Shown: in pieces, positions 16,420 through 25,421 of the stretch | Layout: every line of letters begins with the position of its first letter | How positions within the stretch are numbered: position 1 is the first letter of the stretch | NCBI GenBank assembly: GCA_029260055.1 | Contig: JAJDDX010000387.1 | Location: forward strand, 1 to 45,062 | Direction of reading: 5' to 3' | DNA from: Phycisphaerae bacterium | GTDB lineage: Bacteria; Planctomycetota; Phycisphaerae; UBA1845 | DNA: 45,062 nt | Made by a program: the position numbers and the translations under genes | Notes under the pieces: model-generated | The model's input: only the letters and a program-made list of their open reading frames with translations | Database searches by the model: none | What the model was told of the DNA's origin: nothing

Positions 16420-18369
16420 TTGTGCGGGATCTGCGGGACATTGGGATTCGGGTCGGCTGAGTTGGTTCGCCGCATGGCGAACCGGATCGCTCACCGTGGC
16501 CCGGACGGCGAAGGCTATCTCACCGATGAGCCCCACGGTGTCTACATGGCCAACCGGCGTTTGGCCGTGCTGGACCCGGATGCGCCCGATCAACCGTTCT
16601 GGAACGATTCGCGTCAGATCGGCGTGGTCTACAACGGGGAGATCTACAACGAACCCGACTTGCGTGCCGAGTTGCAGCAGCACGGACGGCGCTATCACAC
16701 CGACACCGACACCGAGACGATCCCTCACCTCTTCGAGCGAGATGGCATAGGCGCGTTCGGCAAGCTCAACGGCATGTTTGCGTTCGCGATCTGGGACGCG
16801 CGCAAGGGCGAAGCGTGGCTCGTGCGTGATCCGATCGGAATCAAGCCGCTCTTCGTCTGGGATGGTCCGCGGGGGTTGGCTTTCGCGTCGGAGATTAAGT
16901 GTTTTCTGGAGATTCCGGACTTCCGCGCGACGCTTGACCGACGCGCGATGCACCAGTTGTTGAATGTCCGTTTCGTACCGGGAGAGCAGACGCTCTTCTC
17001 GGGCGTCCGCAAGCTTTCGCCGGGGCATTGGCTCAAATGGAGCGCGTCCGGCGGCTGCACGACGAAGCGATACTGGGAATTGCCCGAACCCGAAGGCGAC
17101 ATGACCGACACCGAAGCGGCCGACGGCTTCTACGATCGGTTCGAGCAAGCCGTCGAGAGGCAGTTACGGTCCGACGTGCCGCTCGGCGTCTACCTGTCGG
17201 GCGGAATCGATTCCAGTTTGCTCGTGGCGGCGTTGGCGCGTCGCGGCGTCCGTCCGACCACGTTCTGTCTCGGGTTCGGCGAACCGACCGACGAGCTACA
17301 CGACGCCAGGCGCGTGGCACAGTATTTCGAGACGGACCATCACGAAGAGACGATCGCACCGAACTGTCTTGATGAGTACGCTCGCGCCGTCTACCACCTC
17401 GAAGAGCCGAAGGTCAACGGCCTGCAAGGCTTCCAACTCGCGCGCGCTGCCCGGCGGCGGTTTACCGTGGCATTATCCGGGCTGGGCGGGGATGAGCTGC
17501 TGTGTGGATACAACGTCCATACCTACCTGCGCAAGATCGCGTGGCTGAATCGCGTGATGGAAGGCAGCGGTCTTTCTAGCGTTACGGCGAACGCGGCCGG
17601 TAAGCTGCTCGACTTCACCGGCGGGCTCGGCGGCTTCCGTGCGGACAACCTGAAGCGGATCGTCGAGTGGGGGGCATCCGCCGGCGATCCGACGCGGCTT
17701 TATGCCGTGCTACGTAACGGCTGGGATTTCAACGAGCGCATCGGACGCTGGCTATACCGTGCGGACGTGTGGCGCGACCTGAAGAACACCACCCGCGCGA
17801 GTTTCGACCCGCATATGACCGGTTCGTCGGATTTGACGGAGCGGACTCTCCGTTGCGAATTGCAGGTCAAAATGGTCGACGACTTCCTGGCCAACAGCGA
17901 CAGGATGTCCATGGCCGTGGGGTTGGAGGAACGCGTGCCGTTCCTCGATCTCGACGTGGTGGAGTTCATGGCCCGGGTCCCCGCGCGTGTCAAGTTTGGC
18001 GGCGGCATCTTGAAGCGACTCGTGAAGGAGCCTCGCGACGGGTGGCTGCCGGCCTCCGTGCTCGATAAGCGCAAGTGGGGTTTCACGTTTGATTCGGTTC
18101 AGCAGGCCAAGAAGGACCTCTTGACGGTCGCGCGGCGCGAGCTGACACGCGAAGCCGTCGGTCGGCTCGGCGTGTTTAGATACGAGGCGGTCGCGGCGCT
18201 GCTCAATGCGAAGCCGCACCGATCGCTTCGATGGCACTTCTTCCTGTTGTGGATGATCCTCGGTCTTCATTACTGGCATCGAGCGTTCGTGGAAGGTTCC
18301 ATGCCCGAAGAAACGGAATGCAGGCAGCAACGCGTGAACAATCGAAGTTCCGTCCCGGCCATATGCTGA
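16420..18369 (+). CDS. asnB: Asparagine synthetase-like glutamine amidotransferase
   Basis: Glutamine-hydrolysing amide-forming enzyme of 649 residues, about the usual length. The start is TTG, placed so that Cys2 (M-C-G-I-C-G) becomes the N-terminal nucleophile after Met removal; GGGAGG lies about 10 bases before. The glutaminase domain (1-210) has R-H/A-H-R-G-P-D-G and Y-N-G-E-I-Y-N. The synthetase domain carries the PP-loop S-G-G-I-D-S-S at 260-266, then G-L-G-G-D-E-L-L. In polysaccharide clusters such enzymes often amidate a sugar acid rather than make asparagine; I infer that role from context. The 3' end overlaps the next gene by 7 bases. Confidence 0.9.
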   Translation: MCGICGTLGFGSAELVRRMANRIAHRGPDGEGYLTDEPHGVYMANRRLAVLDPDAPDQPFWNDSRQIGVVYNGEIYNEPDLRAELQQHGRRYHTDTDTETIPHLFERDGIGAFGKLNGMFAFAIWDARKGEAWLVRDPIGIKPLFVWDGPRGLAFASEIKCFLEIPDFRATLDRRAMHQLLNVRFVPGEQTLFSGVRKLSPGHWLKWSASGGCTTKRYWELPEPEGDMTDTEAADGFYDRFEQAVERQLRSDVPLGVYLSGGIDSSLLVAALARRGVRPTTFCLGFGEPTDELHDARRVAQYFETDHHEETIAPNCLDEYARAVYHLEEPKVNGLQGFQLARAARRRFTVALSGLGGDELLCGYNVHTYLRKIAWLNRVMEGSGLSSVTANAAGKLLDFTGGLGGFRADNLKRIVEWGASAGDPTRLYAVLRNGWDFNERIGRWLYRADVWRDLKNTTRASFDPHMTGSSDLTERTLRCELQVKMVDDFLANSDRMSMAVGLEERVPFLDLDVVEFMARVPARVKFGGGILKRLVKEPRDGWLPASVLDKRKWGFTFDSVQQAKKDLLTVARRELTREAVGRLGVFRYEAVAALLNAKPHRSLRWHFFLLWMILGLHYWHRAFVEGSMPEETECRQQRVNNRSSVPAIC

Positions 18370-19616
18370 CGACGGCGTGCTCGACCACCGAGATCGACCG
18401 ATACCTGGTCGGCGCGCTGGAGCATGCGCGGAAGTCGGACTACGCCGGCTGGAGCAAGCACGATGCGCTAAACAGCCCGCTGCTATCGGCCCTATCGCTC
18501 GGGCTGCGCGTGCCGAGGCTATGCCTGATTCAAGGCATCATGCGGTCTCCCGTCGATCTGCGCGGCATGCTCGGCGTGCGTCGTACCCGCAACAGCAAGG
18601 GGATCGCCCTGTTCGCGCGGGCGTTGATGGATCGTGGTCAGGCCCTTGGATCGAAGGAGAATCTCGCCGAGGCGGGGCGGCTCCTGGATTGGCTTGTAGA
18701 ACATCCAGCCGACTTTCCCGTCGGCATGGGCTGGGGCTATCCCTATCCATGGCAGGACGTGGGCTTCTACGCTCCACGGGGCCTTCCGAACCGGGTCGTG
18801 ACCAGCTTCGTCGCGCAGGCTCTGATGCAGGGCTACGAAGTGCTGGGAGACTCGCGTTACCTGGACGCAGCCGGCGAGGCGGTTCGGTTCCTCCTCGACG
18901 CGCCGGGTCGTATTCTGGAGACGCCGCACCAGTTGTGCCTGGCCTATGTACCGAGCGACAAGGTCACGTGGGTGGTGATGGATGTGAGCATCCTGGCGGC
19001 CGCCGTGGTGGCTCGACATGCCGCGCTTTCTGGCGATGGCAGTCGGCTGACCGAGGCGAGGCGACTTGTCGCCTACGTTGTTGACAAGCAGACAGACTAC
19101 CACGCGTGGTACTATGCTCATCCGCCGCGCGACGCGCGCATCACACACGATAACTACCACACGGGCTTCATCCTCGATGCGCTTCACGACTACGTGCGTT
19201 ACACGGGCGAGTTTCGATGGGCGGATGCTTATCGAAACGGGCTGAAGTTCTACCGCGATCGACTATTCGACGCGGACGGTGCCCCGCGGTGGATGCACGA
19301 CAAGCCTATCCCACGGGACATACACGGCAGCGCGCAGGGCGTTCTGACGTTTCTGCGGGCGGCTGGTGATACTGAGTTGGGTGATGAGAGCTATCGAGTA
19401 GACGCCCACCGTGCGGCACGCTGGGCGATTGAAAACCTGTGGCTCGACGATCTCGGGCGATTCGCGTGGCAACGCACGCCCCGTGGATTACGCAAGCACG
19501 ATCTGTTGCGCTGGTGTCAGGGCTGGATGGCAAGGGCGCTCGCGGGGCTGTTGAAGTCCGAAACGGATCGAGTGCGTAGCGAGAAACGCGTCGCGCGGGA
19601 GCCGGCGCCGGTTTGA
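18363..19616 (+). CDS. Predicted (alpha/alpha)6-barrel carbohydrate-active protein
   Basis: 417 residues from ATG 18363, overlapping the asnB stop; an in-frame ATG at 18318 is an alternative. Helix-hairpin pattern with repeated aromatic motifs: G-M-G-W-G-Y-P-Y-P-W-Q-D, H-A-W-Y-Y-A-H-P, H-D-N-Y-H-T-G-F-I-L-D-A-L and R-D-I-H-G-S-A-Q-G. These resemble six-hairpin glycosidase/epimerase-type barrels. No secretion signal, so it probably acts in the cytosol on a lipid-linked or nucleotide sugar, or as an unsaturated-uronyl-type hydrolase. The substrate cannot be named from sequence. Neighbours place it in the polysaccharide pathway. Confidence 0.72.
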   Translation: MLTTACSTTEIDRYLVGALEHARKSDYAGWSKHDALNSPLLSALSLGLRVPRLCLIQGIMRSPVDLRGMLGVRRTRNSKGIALFARALMDRGQALGSKENLAEAGRLLDWLVEHPADFPVGMGWGYPYPWQDVGFYAPRGLPNRVVTSFVAQALMQGYEVLGDSRYLDAAGEAVRFLLDAPGRILETPHQLCLAYVPSDKVTWVVMDVSILAAAVVARHAALSGDGSRLTEARRLVAYVVDKQTDYHAWYYAHPPRDARITHDNYHTGFILDALHDYVRYTGEFRWADAYRNGLKFYRDRLFDADGAPRWMHDKPIPRDIHGSAQGVLTFLRAAGDTELGDESYRVDAHRAARWAIENLWLDDLGRFAWQRTPRGLRKHDLLRWCQGWMARALAGLLKSETDRVRSEKRVAREPAPV

Positions 19617-19628
19617 GAGGGGCTGACG

Positions 19629-20450
19629 ATGTTCATCGGTAAGGAACTGGTATACGACGGTTCGCTGGGCATGGCGGAGCGTTTCTACATTGCGCTTTTC
19701 GGCGTGCCGATCAACGGGCTCCGCAATCGCGCGAGGCGCATCCTGCCTTACATCACCGATCGCTACAAGAGCGTGCTCGACGCCGGGTGCGGGCAGGGCA
19801 TCATGACCTTCGAGATCGCTCGCCATCTGAAGGGTGGCAGCATCACCGGCTTCGACATCGATGAAACGTTGCTCGAAAGGAACGAACGCATAGCGGGCCG
19901 CATCGGCGCGGACCGATGCCGCTTCGAGTTCCAGGATATCACGCGGATGGACATCGAGGATCGCTTCGATCTGATCCTGAGCGTCGACAACCTGGAGCAC
20001 ATCGAGAACGACAAGGATCTGCTTCGCCGTTTTCATCGCGCGCTGACGGACGATGGAGAAGTGCTGATCCACGTGCCGGGCTACTTCCGTCGCTGGAAAC
20101 TCTTCGGATGGGCCGTCAACTTCGATGTCGACGGGCACGTGCGGCCCGGATACACGCGCGACCAGATCACCGAGAAAGTATGCGACGCGGGGTTCGAGAT
20201 CATCGAGGCCTACTACACGTACGGATGGCTCGAAACCGTCACGAACAACATCTCCTACTGGATCACCGGTGCGAGAATGAAACGCAAGGCGCTGTACGCG
20301 GCCGCGTTTCCCATCCTGCTGTTTGCATCCTACTTCGGGCGCAAGAGCAGGCCATCGAAGGGAGCCGGTGTGTTGGTGAGAGCACGGAAGACGCGAGGTG
20401 GGATTGCGGAAGGCGGCCGCGGCGAGGCCAAGCAGGGAGGCGACCAATGA
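19629..20450 (+). CDS. Class I SAM-dependent methyltransferase
   Basis: 273 residues. Motif I V-L-D-A-G-C-G-Q-G (about 49-57), the acidic end of strand 2 in G-F-D-I-D, then F-Q-D-I-T and F-D-L-I-L-S-V-D-N-L-E-H-I form a standard SAM-binding fold. GAGAGGGG lies before the ATG. The C-terminus (about 225-245) has a hydrophobic segment. The stop overlaps the next start (ATGA). Likely methylates a sugar or lipid carrier intermediate; the acceptor is unknown. Confidence 0.87.
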   Translation: MFIGKELVYDGSLGMAERFYIALFGVPINGLRNRARRILPYITDRYKSVLDAGCGQGIMTFEIARHLKGGSITGFDIDETLLERNERIAGRIGADRCRFEFQDITRMDIEDRFDLILSVDNLEHIENDKDLLRRFHRALTDDGEVLIHVPGYFRRWKLFGWAVNFDVDGHVRPGYTRDQITEKVCDAGFEIIEAYYTYGWLETVTNNISYWITGARMKRKALYAAAFPILLFASYFGRKSRPSKGAGVLVRARKTRGGIAEGGRGEAKQGGDQ

Positions 20451-22687
20451 AACAGGTTTTAAGACGTGTGATCGACCGGAAGGGTGTCGTTCGGGTGGTC
20501 GATCTTCCCACACCGCACATGGGCCCGGATCAGGTGCTCATCAGCACCCACTACACATCCATCAGCTCCGGGACCGAGCTTGCCACCGTTGGCAAGACGC
20601 CGACCGAGATGGTCAAGCAGACGCTTCAGGATCCGTGGATGCGCAACGCGGTCAAGAATCTCGTGCTCGGTGGCCCGCTGCGGCAGACGGCTGACACGAT
20701 CTACAACGAGTTGACTCTCGATCGGTTGATCGGGTACGCCGGGTCGGGCGTCGTGCTCGATGCGGGCGCGAACATTCGTCACGTGGCGGTGGGGGACCGA
20801 GTGGCTTTCGCCGCCCAAGGCCACGCCGAGCAGGTGTCGGCCTGCGCGAACCACGTCGTTGCCGTACCGGACAACGTCGACATGAAACACGCCGCGTTTG
20901 CCACCGTCGGCGGCATCGCGATGCAGGGCGTTCGGCGGGCTGAAGCCGGAATCGGCGACTGGGTCGTCGTCTACGGTCTCGGTTTGGTCGGCCAATTGAC
21001 ATGCCAGATCCTCCAGGCATCCGGGGCGAAGGTGATCGGCATCGATCTGAGCCGCGAGCGCTGCGACTTGGCACGCTCGGCAGGCGTGAGCCACACGATC
21101 GACGCGGCTAGCGAGGATGTCGTAGAGGCAGTCACGCGTCTGACCGGCGGAAAGGGCGCCGACGTCACGATGATCTGCGCCTTCTCCAAGAAGCCCGAAA
21201 TAGCCAACAACGCCATGAAGATGACGCGCATGCAGGGCCGGGTGGTGTTCGTGGGTCTGGTCAAGATGGATCTGGAGCGCAAGCCATTCTTCCTGAAGGA
21301 ACTCGATCTGGTCTTCTCGCGCGCGTACGGGCCCGGCAGCTACGACAACGGCTATGAAAAGGGGCGGTACGACTATCCCTACCATTACGTGCGCTGGACG
21401 GAGCAGCGGAACCTTCAAGAAGTACTGCGACTGGTCAGCGAAAACCGGATCGACATCGAGCCGCTCATCGACGGCGTCTTCCCGATGGAGAAGGCGCAGG
21501 GGGCATTCGATAAGCTCTGTGATGGCGAGACGAAATCCGTCGCCATGGTGCTCGCATACCCGCAGCGCACCGTGGTCGACACGAAGGTCGAGGTTCGCAC
21601 CAAGCCAAGACGCGTCGGCAAGGACGCGATCCGCATCGGTGTGATCGGCACCGGGAACTTCACACGGAACTACCACGTGCCACTGCTCGCAAGGAACAAG
21701 CGGTTTTCGATCCGGGCATTGAGTTCCGCTACCGGGATCAACGCAGCCGGCGTGGCGGAGCGCTTCGGCGCGGACTACATGACCTCCGACTACCGTGAAG
21801 TGCTCAACGATCCGAAGATCGACTGCGTACTGATCGCCACGCGCCATGATCTGCACGCGCCGATCGCCATCGAAGCGGCACACGCGGGCAAACACGTCTT
21901 CCTCGAGAAGCCGGTGGCTCTGGCCATGGCGGACTGGCAGTCGGTCAAGTCGGTCGTCAGCGAGTCGGGCGTAAGGCTGATGGTCGGTTACAACCGTCGG
22001 TATTCCAAGCTCGCGACGATCGCGCGGCGGCACGTCACGACGGGGCCCGTGATGGTCCGTTACATGGTCAACATTCAGCCGCTTCCCGATTCGCACTGGA
22101 CCCTCGACCCGATCGAGGGTGGCGGGCGACTGCTGGGTGAGGCGGACCACTTCGTAGACATGATGAACCTGTTCGCGAACTCCACGCCGACCGGCGTCAC
22201 GGCGGTGTCGTTGCCGTCGACTCAGGAGGACAACCAGGGGCTGTTCAATTTCAGCCTTCAGGTGCAGTACCGAAACGGCGCCATCGGGCAGCTCATGTAC
22301 ACCAGCCTCGGCGGACCGAAGTGCCCAAGGGAGCGTATCGAGGTCTTCGGCGGTGGACGCCACATCGAGTTGGTCGACTACAAGAGCCTACTCATCGACG
22401 GGCGCGTGGCTGCGAAGAAACGCGACCTCGGCCACGCTGCTGAGCTTGACGTGTTTGCGGATCGGCTGATGGCGGCGGGCGACGATGACCACGACTTGCA
22501 GCTTACCGACACGCTGGCCGCGTCGTGGGTGTGTCTGACCGCCAACGAGCAGCTATCGGCTCACACGATGCCCAGGTCCGCGGTGATGCCGGCGTCGGTT
22601 CGAGCTTCCGCCGAACCGTGCGGAATCGACGCCGACGAACCGGTGACCGTTCTCGGCAGGGAAACTCCGGGAGAGGTCGGCGTCTAG
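20447..22687 (+). CDS. Bi-domain oxidoreductase (Zn-type dehydrogenase plus Gfo/Idh/MocA)
   Basis: 746-residue fusion. Residues about 1-365 are a medium-chain dehydrogenase-like domain (G-Y-A-G-S-G-V-V, V-G-D-R-V-A-F, nucleotide loop V-V-Y-G-L-G-L-V-G-Q). Residues about 370-715 are a Gfo/Idh/MocA domain with I-G-V-I-G-T-G-N-F and the catalytic V-F-L-E-K-P-V-A-L. ATG 20447 sits in the methyltransferase stop (ATGA), with GGGAGG 8 bases ahead. Such fusions recur in polysaccharide clusters next to amidotransferases and are thought to oxidise or reduce a nucleotide sugar at two positions. The C-terminal 30 residues look disordered. Confidence 0.9.
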   Translation: MKQVLRRVIDRKGVVRVVDLPTPHMGPDQVLISTHYTSISSGTELATVGKTPTEMVKQTLQDPWMRNAVKNLVLGGPLRQTADTIYNELTLDRLIGYAGSGVVLDAGANIRHVAVGDRVAFAAQGHAEQVSACANHVVAVPDNVDMKHAAFATVGGIAMQGVRRAEAGIGDWVVVYGLGLVGQLTCQILQASGAKVIGIDLSRERCDLARSAGVSHTIDAASEDVVEAVTRLTGGKGADVTMICAFSKKPEIANNAMKMTRMQGRVVFVGLVKMDLERKPFFLKELDLVFSRAYGPGSYDNGYEKGRYDYPYHYVRWTEQRNLQEVLRLVSENRIDIEPLIDGVFPMEKAQGAFDKLCDGETKSVAMVLAYPQRTVVDTKVEVRTKPRRVGKDAIRIGVIGTGNFTRNYHVPLLARNKRFSIRALSSATGINAAGVAERFGADYMTSDYREVLNDPKIDCVLIATRHDLHAPIAIEAAHAGKHVFLEKPVALAMADWQSVKSVVSESGVRLMVGYNRRYSKLATIARRHVTTGPVMVRYMVNIQPLPDSHWTLDPIEGGGRLLGEADHFVDMMNLFANSTPTGVTAVSLPSTQEDNQGLFNFSLQVQYRNGAIGQLMYTSLGGPKCPRERIEVFGGGRHIELVDYKSLLIDGRVAAKKRDLGHAAELDVFADRLMAAGDDDHDLQLTDTLAASWVCLTANEQLSAHTMPRSAVMPASVRASAEPCGIDADEPVTVLGRETPGEVGV

Positions 22688-22986
22688 GCGCGACGGCATC
22701 CGACTACGCTCGTACCCGTGAAGACCGCCGCTGCACTCTGTTTGTGCTCGTCGACTTACTTGTCCCCGAGTCGTTCGGCCCCACGCGCCCACACTCCACC
22801 TCGTGCCAAGCTCGTCTGCTCGTCCGTGAGCCCTCGCAAGTCGTGTGAGAACGCATCGGATCGGGCCGGCTCGAGTCCACTCTCGGCGATGACCTGACGG
22901 CCACCGGCGCAGCGTCACCGTCGTAGCTCGGCGGTTCAAGTTGCCGGCGCCGAGGCGGTGCCATCACGTTGCACCTACTTCAAAGA

Positions 22987-23029
22987 CGTGGTGTGCCGGC
23001 ACCCTGTCGAATGCGAGGGTAAACCCGTA
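22987..23029 (+). repeat. Structured direct repeat, copy 1
   Basis: 43-base element shared with 23063-23105, period 76. It opens with a 14-base mini-hairpin (GGTGT, 4-base loop, GCACC with a U-G closing pair) and contains the palindrome GGGTAAACCC, then CGTAGCTCAAAA. Confidence 0.6.
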
Positions 23030-23062
23030 GCTCAAAAGCGAGAGGTGCAGGTAAGTGTGAGG

Positions 23063-23105
23063 CGCGGTGTGCCAACACCATGCCGGATGCGAGGGTATAC
23101 CCGTG
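23063..23105 (+). repeat. Structured direct repeat, copy 2
   Basis: Second copy, about 80 percent identical. The mini-hairpin reads GGTGT, loop GCCA, ACACC with a full U-A pair, and the palindrome is GGGTATACCC, then CGTGACCCAAAA. Pairing is kept despite base changes. A remnant of its tail, ACCCGTGACTCAAAAC, recurs at 30475-30490. Confidence 0.6.
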
Positions 23106-23143
23106 ACCCAAAACCGAAAACTTTAGTTACTTTAGGAATGTTA

Positions 23144-23172
23144 TAAGCCGCGTCGCGGGTTGTCCGATAAAA
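23144..23172 (+). promoter_or_regulatory. Sigma-28-like promoter P2, upstream of the radical SAM operon
   Basis: CCGATAAAA at 23164-23172 with TAAG at 23144-23147, 16 bases apart, the closest match in the window to TAAA-N15-GCCGATAA. It predicts a leader of about 120 bases to the ATG at 23299. Confidence 0.65.
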
Positions 23173-23298
23173 CGCGCGAAGTGCTTGCCACCATCGGTAG
23201 GGCGACGCCGTTGCCGTGCTTATCGGCCGATGGATGCGGAAGACCATACCGCATGGCCGATCGCGGCACGAGGCCGAATCGCATGCGAGGAGATTCTG

Positions 23299-24831
23299 AT
23301 GGCCGACTCGATGATCATGGATGTGCCCGCACCAGCCTCGGTAGCACCCTCTCGATCGCTGAAGACGACCCTAGCGCGGATGGTGATCCCGCCACCGCTG
23401 CTGCACGTCTACCGGCGCGTCGGACTCTGGCGGATGGTCACGATGTTGTTCGCGATCGGGTGGAGCTCCATCTCGGTGGCGTTCTATTTGTGGCGAAAGC
23501 GCGGTTTCGACGCTGCCTGGAAGTTCGTTTCCGTCAAGCTCTTCACGCCAGTGGGGCCGGGCGGGGCGGGTGTGGCCTGGTTCTTCTTCGGCTGGTTCAT
23601 CCGCCGCTATCCGCTGCTTTATCGTTTTCCACGTCAACTCGAGATGGAGATTACGACGCGTTGCTCGAAGCGGTGCATCCACTGTGAACACACCTACTGG
23701 CCGAAGGAGTCGCAGGTCAGAAAGAACCTCGGCTATGACGAGATCGTTCGCGTGCTCGAGCAGTTTCCCACGCTGCGATGGGCGAGCCTGGTCGGAGAAG
23801 GGGACACGTTTCGGCATCCCGACATGATGGAGCTAGTGAAGTACCTCCGCAGCCGCAACATCATGAACTACATGCCCGAGCACATGTCCGACTGGACGGA
23901 CGAGACGTTCAAGACGGTCGTCGAGGAGGACATGGACGGCATCATCGTCTCGTTCGACGCGGCGACGGCTGAGACGTACGAGAAGCTCAAGCGCGGATGT
24001 GGCTTCGAGAAGGTCGTCGCGAACATCAAGAAGCTGGTGGAGGAGAAGAAGAAGCGGAACTCTCCGCTGCCGGAAATCACGTTCATCTACATCGCGATGA
24101 AGGATAACATCCACGAAATCCCCGAATTCGTCGACCTGGTTGCGGACATTGCGTCGCGCGCCGAGTACGGGGCGAGTTCGCGGATTGGGGTCGTCAGGCT
24201 GTTGACGTTCAAGCAGATCCTCGACCTTCAGGTGGACGAGATTCCGAAGGAGATCGTGGAGCTGGCGCAGGAGCGGGCACGGGCCAGGGACGTCTTCATC
24301 AACTTCACCGGTACCAACGAGCGGGAGTTGCTTCCTCCACCGGAGTGCTGTCTGGCGTGGATGGAACCCTACATTTTCATGCCGGGCCACATCTCGCAAT
24401 GTTGCTCGGTCTTCATCTCGAACAACCGGGACTTCATCCGGGAGCACGCTCACGGCAACGTCTACGAGGAGGACTTCAAGGCGATCTGGAACAACAAGTC
24501 GTACAAGACACTCCGTTATCTGATCGGTAAGAAGGACGCCCCCATCCCGATGCAGTGCGCCAACTGCCGGGTGTTCGACACACTGCCGCGTGAGAAGAAG
24601 CACGGGATTATCGATACGCACACCGGCGAAGTGATGTCGCTGAGGGAGTTCCACGACGAGCACCTCGGCGAGAACATGAAATGGCGCTATGAAGACGTGG
24701 ATGTGAACGCGTTCGACTACTGCGAGCCACACCGCTACGCCGATCAAGTAGCTCGCTTCGGCGAACGGGCTTGCGCGCGGGGCGAGGTTGCGCCCGAACG
24801 TTGCGAGGAGGAGTGCGAGGTGTCGGTGTGA
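23299..24831 (+). CDS. Radical SAM protein with SPASM-like C-terminal cysteines
   Basis: 510 residues from ATG 23299, chosen for GAGGAGA 7 bases upstream. An N-terminal amphipathic/hydrophobic region (about 40-105) suggests membrane association. The radical SAM cluster motif is C122-S-K-R-C126-I-H-C129 in I-T-T-R-C. The C-terminal third adds P-E-C-C-L-A-W, S-Q-C-C-S and C-A-N-C, likely ligands for further iron-sulfur clusters as in SPASM enzymes. Its GTGA overlap couples it to the next gene. The substrate is unknown: a sugar, a lipid carrier or a peptide are all open. Heads an operon of five or more genes after promoter P2. Confidence 0.87.
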   Translation: MADSMIMDVPAPASVAPSRSLKTTLARMVIPPPLLHVYRRVGLWRMVTMLFAIGWSSISVAFYLWRKRGFDAAWKFVSVKLFTPVGPGGAGVAWFFFGWFIRRYPLLYRFPRQLEMEITTRCSKRCIHCEHTYWPKESQVRKNLGYDEIVRVLEQFPTLRWASLVGEGDTFRHPDMMELVKYLRSRNIMNYMPEHMSDWTDETFKTVVEEDMDGIIVSFDAATAETYEKLKRGCGFEKVVANIKKLVEEKKKRNSPLPEITFIYIAMKDNIHEIPEFVDLVADIASRAEYGASSRIGVVRLLTFKQILDLQVDEIPKEIVELAQERARARDVFINFTGTNERELLPPPECCLAWMEPYIFMPGHISQCCSVFISNNRDFIREHAHGNVYEEDFKAIWNNKSYKTLRYLIGKKDAPIPMQCANCRVFDTLPREKKHGIIDTHTGEVMSLREFHDEHLGENMKWRYEDVDVNAFDYCEPHRYADQVARFGERACARGEVAPERCEEECEVSV

Positions 24832-25421
24832 GGCTCGAGCAGCATGCGGCGATCGGGAGTGCTGTGGCGCTGCCGCTCGCCTTCTACTCTCCGGCCATGG
24901 CTGCGGCGCTATTGGCGTCGACGGTTCTGATCGATGTGGATCACCTGCTGTTCTATGTCGCGTTGACGCGGCGCGTGCCGACATCGCCGCGGGCGGCCGT
25001 CGCGGATTACCAGCGGTGGAAGTACTACGGACCGCGGGTCATGATCTTCCACAATTACGAAACGATGATCGCTGTCGGCCTGTGCGCGTGGGCGACGAAC
25101 GGCATCTTGGTCGCCGTGCTGGGCGGTGTGCTACTGCACATGTTGCTCGACCAGGTGCCCGGCTTCTTGCGGCACCGTTTCCTGCGCGTTCGGACACTGG
25201 TCGGCGACGTGGCTCGCTACCGCGAGTACACGAGGGCGGTCCGCGCTGGGCGTGAGGAGGACTTCATGGTCTCGTACCGGGATTCCTGGTGGGGACATCT
25301 GCGGCAGAGCATGACCGAGAACGAGGCACGTGGCGTCTCTTCGGCATGCGGAATCCTCGGCACCCACCCGGAGCGCCCGCTGCGAGCCGGGGACGGCGGA
25401 AGATGGGGGGCGTGGTGGTAA
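24828..25421 (+). CDS. Small membrane protein with D-x-D-H motif
   Basis: 197 residues from the GTG at 24828 that overlaps the radical SAM stop. Two to three hydrophobic segments (about 15-45, 85-110) bracket I-D-V-D-H-L-L-F-Y, H-N-Y-E-T and L-L-H-M-L-L-D-Q-V. The spaced Asp/His set recalls the YdjM/DUF457 group of membrane-bound metal-dependent hydrolases, but that link is tentative. The C-terminal 30 residues overlap the next gene and look unstructured. Coupling to the radical SAM gene suggests the two act on the same membrane substrate. Confidence 0.65.
   Translation: MRLEQHAAIGSAVALPLAFYSPAMAAALLASTVLIDVDHLLFYVALTRRVPTSPRAAVADYQRWKYYGPRVMIFHNYETMIAVGLCAWATNGILVAVLGGVLLHMLLDQVPGFLRHRFLRVRTLVGDVARYREYTRAVRAGREEDFMVSYRDSWWGHLRQSMTENEARGVSSACGILGTHPERPLRAGDGGRWGAWW

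Larger units (their letters stand above)
22688..23298. other. Intergenic region with repeated hairpin elements and promoter P2
   Basis: About 610 bp without a supported gene. The left 290 bp show nothing recognisable. The right half holds two copies of a structured element (22987-23029 and 23063-23105), an AT-rich patch near 23110-23146 and the CCGATAAA site. Confidence 0.55.

Noticed and set aside
15256-17148. 630-codon minus-strand open frame opposite the DUF354 and asnB genes
   Set aside because: The plus strand encodes two recognisable families; long antisense frames are common in GC-rich DNA.
20459-22363. 634-codon minus-strand open frame opposite the bi-domain oxidoreductase
   Set aside because: His/Asp/Val-rich translation without motifs, opposite a well-supported gene.
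23220-23226. Minus-strand CCGATAA just before the radical SAM gene
   Set aside because: It points away from the gene and no minus-strand gene follows; probably chance.
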